Shown here piece after piece: positions 1 to 5,292 of a stretch of DNA of 5,292 nucleotides. Positions within the stretch are counted from its first letter, which is position 1; each line of letters starts with the position of its first letter. The position numbers and the translations under genes were made by a program. Source of the DNA: Actinomycetes bacterium (GTDB taxonomy: Bacteria; Actinomycetota; Humimicrobiia; Humimicrobiales; Humimicrobiaceae); NCBI GenBank assembly GCA_030603375.1, contig JAUVXY010000098.1, positions 1 to 5,292 on the forward strand, in the 5' to 3' direction. The notes beneath the pieces are model-generated. The model was not told the DNA's origin. It did not search any database and saw only the letters and a program-made list of their open reading frames with translations.

Positions 1-5
1 TTTTC

Positions 6-102
6 AGGATTTGAAAAAGCGGACTGAGGCGATAGCTGAGGGAGCTTGCGGCTCTGCAGCGAACGTAGTGAGACGGAAGGCCAAATCCTCTCGTCCCGAC
101 CA
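6..102 (+). other. GC-rich structured element with a tRNA-like 3' end (possible tRNA-derived repeat)
   Basis: This block is much richer in G+C than the rest of the window. AGGATTTG at 6-13 is the exact inverted complement of CAAATCCT at 82-89, closing an outer stem. Inside it, GCTG 35-38 can pair with CAGC 57-60, and GAGC 42-45 with GCTC 51-54 around the loop TTGCG. CTGAGG occurs twice, at 24-29 and 36-41. The right end reads like the end of a tRNA: CAAAT then CCTCT (T-loop and T-stem strand), CGTCCCG at 92-98 (seven-base acceptor strand), A99 and CCA at 100-102. A terminal CG before ACCA recalls tRNA-Pro. No complementary 5' acceptor strand (CGGGACG) lies in the window, so it is not a complete tRNA here. 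It could be a tRNA-derived dispersed repeat, an integration remnant or a small structured RNA; I cannot tell which. Confidence 0.45.
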
Positions 103-184
103 TAATACAAAAACTTTTTACAAAAAACACATTTCGTCGCAATTTATTATACAAAAGTAAAAAAGCAAAACATTAAAGATAACA
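103..184 (+). promoter_or_regulatory. AT-rich leader upstream of the operon, with a weak candidate promoter
   Basis: This A/T-rich stretch lies between the structured element and the first gene. TATTAT at 145-150 matches a -10 box at five of six positions and would give a short leader before the ATG at 185. The best -35-like word, TTTACA at 117-122, is 22 nt upstream, which is too far for a standard sigma-70 spacer. The promoter is therefore only a suggestion, made mainly because this is the one sizeable gap ahead of five co-oriented genes. No coding sequence or hairpin is visible in it. Confidence 0.22.
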
Positions 185-1669
185 ATGGGAAAAAACATAA
201 AGTTTGGCACAGACGGGTGGAGAGCCGTTATAGCAGAAGACTTTACATTTGAAAATGTAAAATTAATAGCACTTGCTATTGCTGATTATCTCAAAAAAAA
301 CAACAGGGATAAAAAAGGAGTGCTGATAGGATATGACAACAGGTTTTTATCAAAAGAATTTTCAAAACAAGCAGGATATGCACTGTCAAGCAAGGGTCTC
401 AGGGTATATCTTTCAAAGGAATCTGTACCAACCCCGGTAGTTGCGTTTATGTTAAGAGAGTTAAATTTAGATGGAGCAGTAATGATCACTGCAAGCCATA
501 ACCCTCCTAAATACAATGGAATAAAATTTATACCTTATTACGGAGGACCTGCTGGAGATAAAATAACTAAAGAGATAGAAAAAATTTTAGCTAAATTAAT
601 AGTGGATAAAAATACCGATATCGCTGATTTTAGAGATGCTGAAATTAAAAGGTTTGATGACAATTTTAAGTATGTGTCAAATCTTGGCAGCTATAAGATA
701 AAAATACAAAAAATGGTTGACAAAGATCTAATAAAAAAATCAAACCTAAAACTGGTAGCAGATACAATGCATGGTTCAGGAAGCAAGATTCTGCCGGAAA
801 TATTAAAAGATAGTTTAGGGTTAGAAGCAAAAATTCTTAATAACGACAGGGACCCGTTATTTGGAGGAATGCTGCCAGATCCTTCGGAAAGTAATTTGGA
901 TTTGATGAAAAACGAAATCTTAAAAAATAATCTTGATCTGGGAGTAGCTCTTGATGGAGATGCTGACAGGTTTGGTGTTATTGACGGCAAAGGCATCTTT
1001 ATTAGTCCAAACAAGGCTATACCTATAATACTTTATCATTTACTGAAAACACGCAGGTTTGACCGCACCGATGTTGTTGTAAGAACTGTTGCCACAACAC
1101 ATTTAATTGATGAAATTTGCAGGAAAAACAAAATAAAATTATTAGAAACACCAGTAGGCTTTAAATATATCGGAATGGAAATGTTGAACAACAATGTTAT
1201 TATAGGCGGGGAAGAAAGCGGGGGATTAAGCATAAAAAACCACATTCCTGAAAAAGACGGCATTCTGGCCGACATGCTTTTAATTGAAATACAATCATTT
1301 CTTAAGAAAAACTATGGTAAAAAATATCTTTCAGATTATTTAAATGAAATTTACAGTGAATTTGGAACTTTTTATAATACAAGAATTGATATAAAAATTT
1401 CAGCAGATAAAAAAGACAGTGTAATTGAATTCTTTTTCAGCCAGAAGGGTAAGCTTATCTGTGGTAAAAAAGTTATAGATATAATAGATAAAGATGGGGT
1501 AAAATTACTTATAGAAAATAAAAGCTGGGTATTGATAAGGCCATCAGGTACTGAGCCATTAATCAGATGCTATATTGAGGCAATAGATAAAACACACTTT
1601 GAAGCTATAAAGGATTTTGTAAAACAAAATATTAAAATATTGATAAATTATAAATGTACTATAAAATGA
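185..1669 (+). CDS. Phosphoglucomutase/phosphomannomutase family protein (alpha-D-phosphohexomutase)
   Basis: This cytosolic enzyme should interconvert hexose 6-phosphate and hexose 1-phosphate through a phosphoserine intermediate, supplying sugar-1-phosphates for nucleotide sugars used in wall or polysaccharide synthesis. All four superfamily signatures are present in order. FGTDGWR at residues 7-13 is followed by the catalytic loop TASHNP, with the phosphorylated serine at Ser104. The Mg-binding loop DGDADR is at 257-262, the sugar-recognition loop GEESGG at 342-347, and the phosphate-binding loop RPSGTEP at 452-458. HIPEKDG just after the sugar loop is also typical. At 494 residues it is of normal size or slightly longer. 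ATG 185 is the only plausible start: an in-frame TAA lies at 158-160 with no other start codon between. The ribosome site is weak (AAAG at 175-178). The next gene follows after 19 nt. Whether glucose, mannose or glucosamine phosphate is preferred cannot be read from the motifs. Confidence 0.93.
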   Translation: MGKNIKFGTDGWRAVIAEDFTFENVKLIALAIADYLKKNNRDKKGVLIGYDNRFLSKEFSKQAGYALSSKGLRVYLSKESVPTPVVAFMLRELNLDGAVMITASHNPPKYNGIKFIPYYGGPAGDKITKEIEKILAKLIVDKNTDIADFRDAEIKRFDDNFKYVSNLGSYKIKIQKMVDKDLIKKSNLKLVADTMHGSGSKILPEILKDSLGLEAKILNNDRDPLFGGMLPDPSESNLDLMKNEILKNNLDLGVALDGDADRFGVIDGKGIFISPNKAIPIILYHLLKTRRFDRTDVVVRTVATTHLIDEICRKNKIKLLETPVGFKYIGMEMLNNNVIIGGEESGGLSIKNHIPEKDGILADMLLIEIQSFLKKNYGKKYLSDYLNEIYSEFGTFYNTRIDIKISADKKDSVIEFFFSQKGKLICGKKVIDIIDKDGVKLLIENKSWVLIRPSGTEPLIRCYIEAIDKTHFEAIKDFVKQNIKILINYKCTIK

Positions 1670-1688
1670 TATATAAAGAAATTTAAAA

Positions 1689-2096
1689 ATGGAAAATAAA
1701 ATAAATAAAATAAAACAGACAGAATCAATTAAAAAAACTGATTCCGGGTACAAAGAAAAAATATCAAAAGATATATTAAGCGACCTGCAGAAAATACCTG
1801 AAGGAAAGGCTGGAATTGTAGTAATAAAAGGGCCCAATGTTGGTGAAAAGTTTTTTCTGATTAAACCTAAATTTGAAATTGGCAGAAGTCATGATTCAGA
1901 TATCCTGCTGGACGATGTAACAGTATCAAGGAAACATGCAGTTTTAGATAAGGTTGGCAACGACTACATAATTTCTGATTTAAACAGTTTGAATGGTACT
2001 TATGTGAATGGTGAGATAGTAAATAACAGCAAATTAAAGAATGGCGATAAAATACAAATAGGAAAATATATCTTTTTATTTTTTCATTCCAAGTAA
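1689..2096 (+). CDS. FHA-domain protein (GarA/OdhI-like position and size)
   Basis: This is a small cytosolic protein of 135 residues made of a lysine-rich, probably disordered N-terminus (about 1-40) and one forkhead-associated domain (about 41-135), a phosphothreonine-binding fold. The FHA signature is intact: G65-R66-S67, then S80-R81-K82-H83, then N99-SLNGTYVNG with N102, T104 and N107. Arg66, Ser80 and Asn102 are the expected phosphopeptide contacts. Size, domain order and the FtsR-like neighbour match actinobacterial GarA/OdhI, which are phosphorylated by Ser/Thr kinases and control 2-oxoglutarate metabolism. However, the N-terminus lacks the ETTS-type phosphorylation motif of those proteins; its threonines are T11 and T17 in different contexts. 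The call is therefore FHA protein, and GarA function is not claimed. The ribosome site is weak. It begins 19 nt after the mutase gene and ends 32 nt before the regulator. Confidence 0.88.
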   Translation: MENKINKIKQTESIKKTDSGYKEKISKDILSDLQKIPEGKAGIVVIKGPNVGEKFFLIKPKFEIGRSHDSDILLDDVTVSRKHAVLDKVGNDYIISDLNSLNGTYVNGEIVNNSKLKNGDKIQIGKYIFLFFHSK

Positions 2097-2116
2097 ATTT
2101 TTTTAGGAATTTTAAT

Positions 2117-2122
2117 AAAGGA
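2117..2122 (+). promoter_or_regulatory. Ribosome binding site of the FtsR-like regulator gene
   Basis: AAAGGA lies 6 nt upstream of the ATG at 2129. It supports that start and is clearer than the ribosome sites of the two preceding genes. The surrounding 32-nt gap shows no hairpin, so transcription probably reads through from the FHA gene. Confidence 0.6.
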
Positions 2123-2128
2123 TTTTAA

Positions 2129-2851
2129 ATGAACAAAAAGTCAGAAAAACCTTACATTAGCATTGGAAAATTAGTAAAAAAATTTAAAAAATATTATCCT
2201 GATTTAACAAGCAGTAAATTGAGATTTCTAGAATTAAAGGGACTGGTATCCCCAAAAAGATCGCAAAATAAATACAGGGTATATTATAAAGGTGATATAG
2301 AGAGAATATACTTCATATTAAAGATGCAGAAAGACTACTATATGCCTCTTGATGTAATAAAGAAAAAATTAAATTCAGTAGATTTTAAAAAAATTTCAAA
2401 GGACAAAAACTTTTTTGAAAATTTACAGTTAAAACTTGAAAAGGAACAAACACCTTATAAAACAGAAGAGACGCTTACTGCTAACGACTTGATGAAAAAA
2501 TATAAGCTGCCTCGATCTCTCATGAGGGACTTAACGGATAACAGCATTATTGGATTAGCAGAAAAAGATGGACAATATACATTATGCAGGGAAGATATAG
2601 AAGTTGTTAAAATATTAAATAAACTTTCAAAATTTGGAATTCATGTCAGACATCTAAAAGTACTTGAAAATTTTGCAAATCGCAATTCTTTGTTTATGCA
2701 GCAAATCATTTTACCCTTAATTAAATCTTCAGATAAAAAGTCCCACAGAAAAGCTTCCAAATTATTATCCCAGCTGGAAGAAGACCTGCGTAGTATTTAT
2801 ACGCTCCTGGTCAGAAGAGAAAATAGGAAATTCCTGGAAAAATATAAATGA
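2129..2851 (+). CDS. ftsR: MerR-family transcriptional regulator, FtsR (Rv1828)-like
   Basis: This is a 240-residue DNA-binding protein. Residues about 9-80 form a MerR-type winged helix-turn-helix: YISIGKLVKKF opens it, followed by the recognition-helix region SSKLRFLELKGLVSPKR (29-45), the wing Y49-R50-V51-Y52, and the helix carrying D56, I57 and I60. About 112-165 looks like a second winged-helix-type segment (TLTANDLMKKY, later YTLCREDIEVV). The stretch FGIHVRHLKVLENFANR (169-185) followed by QQIILPL (191-197) matches, in pattern, the FGI-x-x-RHL and Q-x-x-x-P-L features I associate with actinobacterial FtsR/Rv1828 proteins, which are about the same length. The C-terminus (about 198-240) is charged and helical. 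FtsR in Corynebacterium is reported to activate ftsZ. No metal-binding cysteine cluster is seen. The upstream FHA gene is the partner expected for FtsR. Its stop overlaps the next start in ATGA, suggesting translational coupling. Confidence 0.85.
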   Translation: MNKKSEKPYISIGKLVKKFKKYYPDLTSSKLRFLELKGLVSPKRSQNKYRVYYKGDIERIYFILKMQKDYYMPLDVIKKKLNSVDFKKISKDKNFFENLQLKLEKEQTPYKTEETLTANDLMKKYKLPRSLMRDLTDNSIIGLAEKDGQYTLCREDIEVVKILNKLSKFGIHVRHLKVLENFANRNSLFMQQIILPLIKSSDKKSHRKASKLLSQLEEDLRSIYTLLVRRENRKFLEKYK

Positions 2852-4122
2852 TAAATAAAGAATCTGCTTTTAAACAAACTCCATTAAAAAAAATTATTTT
2901 TTTATTTCTATCATTTATGTTGATAGTGAGCATTAGCTGGCTCTCTTTTCCTGCCAATATCTTCGGGGAAACATCTGATGAAGTAAAAATAACCGCTGAG
3001 TCTGCATTGGTTGTAGATTTTGAAACAGGTAATATTCTTTATGAAAAAAATTCCAATAAAAAAATATTTCCAGCAAGTACAACAAAAATGCTCACAGCAA
3101 TAGTGGCCATCGAAAATATTAGTGATTATAGCGAAGTTGTAAAAATATCTAAAAACGCCTCCGGAAGAAACCACTCGGCATTTAAGTTCAGTAAAGGTGG
3201 TGAGATAAGTTTGATGGACTTATTAAAAGCTTCATTGATTTGTTCTCACAATAATGCCACCATTGCGCTTGCTGAATATGTCTGCGGGAATGTGGAAGAC
3301 TTTGTAAAAATGATGAATTTAAAAGCTAAGGAAATTGGTGCCGTAAACTCAAATTTTAAAAATACAAATGGGTTGGATTCAGAATATCCTAACCATAAAA
3401 CAACTGCCTATGATCTGGCATTGATAGCAAAATATTGCCTGTCCAATAATTTATTTAAACAAATCGTTAACACACAAAAAGATTATATACACATAAATGG
3501 TAAAGAAATTGAGATAAAAAGCACAAACGATCTCTTGTCTTATGACTATATTGGCGGGGTAAAAACAGGATATACGGAGAATGCAGGATTTTGTATTGTG
3601 CTTTACTCAGATAAAAATGATCTGGAACTGATAACTGTAGTGCTTGGATGCAGTTCTGTTGAGGACAGAAAAAATGATAGCATAAGACTGCTAAACTGGG
3701 CATACGATAACTTTGACTATGTAAATATAGTAGATTCCAGTAAAGTGTATAAAACTATAAATATCGGGGATCAAACCAAAGTTTATGTAGATCTATGCCC
3801 TGATTCTGATTTTACGAAATTGATAAATATAAACAGCGATGAAATAAGTTTAAAGCACGACATAGATGATGATATAAAACTTCCAGTACTTAAAAACCAG
3901 GTACTGGGGACCCTTGACGTTTACATAAATGACGACAAGCAAGCAGACATACGCTTAATTTCAAAAGATGCTATTGAGAAACCTTATGTATATCAGAAAA
4001 TAGACAATAACAAAGAATTGCAGTCCAGAAAAATGCTGTTTTTTTTATTGGTGTTTTACTTTTTCGTATTTACATTTATAATAGTTAAAAATTTGTTTGT
4101 AAACAGGAATCAATATACTTAG
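2848..4122 (+). CDS. D-alanyl-D-alanine carboxypeptidase (PBP5/DacF-like, peptidase S11)
   Basis: This exported enzyme removes the terminal D-Ala from peptidoglycan stem pentapeptides, limiting cross-linking. The N-terminus is a signal sequence: K14-K15, then a hydrophobic core at about 16-33. Cleavage may follow G40, although the site is weak. The S11 catalytic domain spans about 48-275 with all three active-site motifs: S77-T-T-K80 (nucleophile and general base), S133-H-N135, and K239-T-G241. A beta-rich domain like the PBP5 C-terminal domain follows (about 300-385). The protein ends in a strongly hydrophobic helix at 396-413 followed by KNLFVNRNQYT. This would be a true transmembrane anchor, not the amphipathic helix of E. 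coli PBP5. At 424 residues the length is normal. The start overlaps the regulator stop by 4 nt (ATGA) and has only a weak ribosome site, consistent with coupled translation. DacF, DacA or DacB naming cannot be decided here. Confidence 0.93.
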   Translation: MINKESAFKQTPLKKIIFLFLSFMLIVSISWLSFPANIFGETSDEVKITAESALVVDFETGNILYEKNSNKKIFPASTTKMLTAIVAIENISDYSEVVKISKNASGRNHSAFKFSKGGEISLMDLLKASLICSHNNATIALAEYVCGNVEDFVKMMNLKAKEIGAVNSNFKNTNGLDSEYPNHKTTAYDLALIAKYCLSNNLFKQIVNTQKDYIHINGKEIEIKSTNDLLSYDYIGGVKTGYTENAGFCIVLYSDKNDLELITVVLGCSSVEDRKNDSIRLLNWAYDNFDYVNIVDSSKVYKTINIGDQTKVYVDLCPDSDFTKLININSDEISLKHDIDDDIKLPVLKNQVLGTLDVYINDDKQADIRLISKDAIEKPYVYQKIDNNKELQSRKMLFFLLVFYFFVFTFIIVKNLFVNRNQYT

Positions 4123-4144
4123 CAGTTTAATAATTAAATCAAAT

Positions 4145-4150
4145 GGAGGT
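4145..4150 (+). promoter_or_regulatory. Strong ribosome binding site that fixes the TTG start of the lipoprotein gene
   Basis: GGAGGT is the best Shine-Dalgarno sequence in the window. It lies 9 nt upstream of TTG 4160. No ATG is suitably placed after it, and translation from this TTG immediately gives a positively charged signal peptide, so the site decides the start. It may also let this gene be translated independently of the carboxypeptidase gene 37 nt upstream. Confidence 0.75.
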
Positions 4151-4159
4151 ATCGTCAAA

Positions 4160-5292
4160 TTGAATAAAAAGAATTTTAAATATTTAAAAACCATACTGGT
4201 ATTTGCAGCAGTTATCCTGCTAACCGCTGCCATTGCTTTTTCGGGATGCAAAAAACAGGCAGCACTGCCAGAGGAAGAAGCTGCAGCAGTGGAGGAGAAG
4301 GCGGAGGAAGCTGTTGATGCTGAAGAAAATATAGAAGATAAAAAAGATGAAACCAAAAAAATAACAGAATTAAGAATTACTGGAAATATTAATATATTTA
4401 GCGGATTAGAAATTTCCGACTCAGTATGCAGCAGCAGGCCAATAGCTGTGATGATAGAAAATAGTCCACAGGCAAGGCCGCAATCAGGGCTAAATCTTGC
4501 TGATATTGTATTTGAAGTTGTTGATGAAGGAGGAGTTACAAGATATGTAGCAATTTATTCATCCTTTGATGCAGAAATTATGGGCCCAATTAGAAGTTCA
4601 AGGCCGTATTATGCTGAGATAGCAAGAAGCTTTGACCCGCTATATGCTTTCTGGGGAACATATCCTGAATGTTATAAAGTAGTAGAAGATTTAGGCCTGG
4701 ATGATCTAAGTGTTCTTGGAGATCAGAGCGGCAACAGCTCAATTACTGCCAAAGCATCGCACTGGAGAGACAGCAGCAGGTCTTCTCCGCATAATGGCTA
4801 TATGTCTACCCTGCAGCTTAAAGAAGATGCACAAAGAGTTGGCTACTCGCTGGAAGGCGGCCAGTCGCCATTAGAGTTTAAAATAGATGCAGTAAATTCT
4901 GAAAGAGGCAATATCTCAAACATAATTATTGATTTCTCTTATGATCAATACAAAGTTGATTTTAAATATAACAAAGATAAAAACAATTATTCAAAACTCC
5001 TGGCAGGGGTTCCACACACTGACAGGGAAACAGGCGAGCAAATTACAGTAAATAATGTTATTGTTATGATTACAAATATTGAGGGTCCCATAGACGCAAG
5101 CGGACATATGGCAGTCAGAACAACTGGAACCAGCGACATTAACAAAGCATTCTTCTTTATGGATGGAAATATGACAGAAGGAACATGGGAAAGAACAAGT
5201 GTCCTTGACCCATTTCTATATAAGGACAAGGATGGAAACGCAGTGTTGTTCAACAGGGGCTCAACATGGATAACCGTGGTTCAGGGAGTTGA
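4160..5292 (+). CDS. DUF3048 (YerB-like) domain lipoprotein, 3' end cut by the window edge
   Basis: The open frame from TTG 4160 has no stop to the window end (377 codons). The N-terminus is a lipoprotein signal: K3-K4, K7 and K10, a hydrophobic core at about 11-27, then F27-S-G-C30 as a lipobox with phenylalanine at -3, which is unusual. Cys30 would be lipidated. An Ala/Glu/Lys-rich acidic linker (about 31-72) precedes the folded part. The DUF3048 N-terminal domain starts near R93-P94 (RPIAVMIEN, then ARPQSGLNLADIVFE) and includes G142-PIRSSRP. S209-P210-H211-N212 follows. The C-terminal half has P285-H-T-D288, RETGEQI, NNVIVM and, at the edge, GSTWITVVQG, which normally lies close to the protein's end, so only a few residues are probably missing. 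The family, including Bacillus YerB, has no settled function. The gene sits outside the membrane-side context of the carboxypeptidase just upstream, which suggests an envelope role, but that is inference. Confidence 0.9.
   Translation, partial: MNKKNFKYLKTILVFAAVILLTAAIAFSGCKKQAALPEEEAAAVEEKAEEAVDAEENIEDKKDETKKITELRITGNINIFSGLEISDSVCSSRPIAVMIENSPQARPQSGLNLADIVFEVVDEGGVTRYVAIYSSFDAEIMGPIRSSRPYYAEIARSFDPLYAFWGTYPECYKVVEDLGLDDLSVLGDQSGNSSITAKASHWRDSSRSSPHNGYMSTLQLKEDAQRVGYSLEGGQSPLEFKIDAVNSERGNISNIIIDFSYDQYKVDFKYNKDKNNYSKLLAGVPHTDRETGEQITVNNVIVMITNIEGPIDASGHMAVRTTGTSDINKAFFFMDGNMTEGTWERTSVLDPFLYKDKDGNAVLFNRGSTWITVVQGV

Noticed and set aside
69..102. A complete tRNA-Pro gene at the left edge.
   Set aside because: Only a tRNA-like 3' end is visible. 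No D-arm, anticodon arm or CGGGACG acceptor strand is found at a suitable distance within the window.
286..1275. Three minus-strand open frames (286-516, 691-1014, 1036-1275).
   Set aside because: All are inside the phosphohexomutase gene, whose four active-site loops are intact in the + frame, and none has recognisable domain content.
1559..1837. Minus-strand open frame spanning the gap between the mutase and FHA genes.
   Set aside because: It is a hydrophobic, low-complexity translation of AT-rich DNA, antisense to two well-supported genes.
2097..2128. Possible terminator: a T-run after the FHA gene stop.
   Set aside because: The T-run is not preceded by any GC-rich inverted repeat, so it does not look like an intrinsic terminator.
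4123..4159. Possible terminator or promoter between the carboxypeptidase and lipoprotein genes.
   Set aside because: The 37-nt gap has no hairpin and no convincing promoter boxes. Its only clear signal is the ribosome binding site.
4045..4356. Minus-strand open frame of about 103 codons rich in Ser and Ala.
   Set aside because: It is antisense to the end of the carboxypeptidase and the Ala/Glu-rich linker of the lipoprotein. Its Ser/Ala composition is just the reverse complement of those repeated codons, and the + strand genes have clear domains.
4987..5253. Minus-strand open frame of about 88 codons near the right edge.
   Set aside because: It lies wholly inside the DUF3048 coding region, which has recognisable conserved motifs on the + strand. 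The antisense translation shows no recognisable domain.

Overview
The window is an AT-rich stretch (roughly one third G+C by eye) from a bacterium. It holds five tightly packed genes, all on the + strand, preceded by a small GC-rich structured element. An FHA-domain protein directly followed by a MerR-like regulator of the FtsR (Rv1828) type is an arrangement well known from Actinomycetota (GarA/OdhI next to FtsR). My best inference is therefore a low-GC, deep-branching actinobacterial lineage, but that rests on two genes and remembered synteny, not on a search.

Layout. Positions 1-102 hold a GC-rich, foldable element that ends like the 3' end of a tRNA (T-arm-like sequence, seven-base acceptor strand, discriminator A, CCA). 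Positions 103-184 are an A/T-rich leader. Next come a phosphoglucomutase/phosphomannomutase-family enzyme (185-1669), a short FHA-domain protein (1689-2096), an FtsR-like MerR regulator (2129-2851), a D-Ala-D-Ala carboxypeptidase of the S11/PBP5 type (2848-4122), and a DUF3048 (YerB-like) lipoprotein. The lipoprotein gene starts at TTG 4160 and runs off the right edge, probably within a few codons of its end.

The genes are separated by 19 nt, 32 nt, a 4-nt overlap and 37 nt. I see no terminator hairpin in any gap, so they probably form one transcription unit. The theme is envelope and growth: a hexose-phosphate mutase that can feed cell-wall or polysaccharide precursors, a phosphothreonine-reading FHA adaptor, a regulator whose relatives act on division genes, a peptidoglycan-trimming carboxypeptidase and a surface lipoprotein of unknown role. 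A Ser/Thr-kinase signal passing through the FHA protein to wall and division functions is a reasonable hypothesis, but the sequence does not prove it.

I found no CRISPR array, insertion sequence or phage gene, and no clearly novel multi-gene system. The two items most worth a second look are the tRNA-like element at the left edge and the coupling of the FHA/FtsR pair to wall-remodelling genes.
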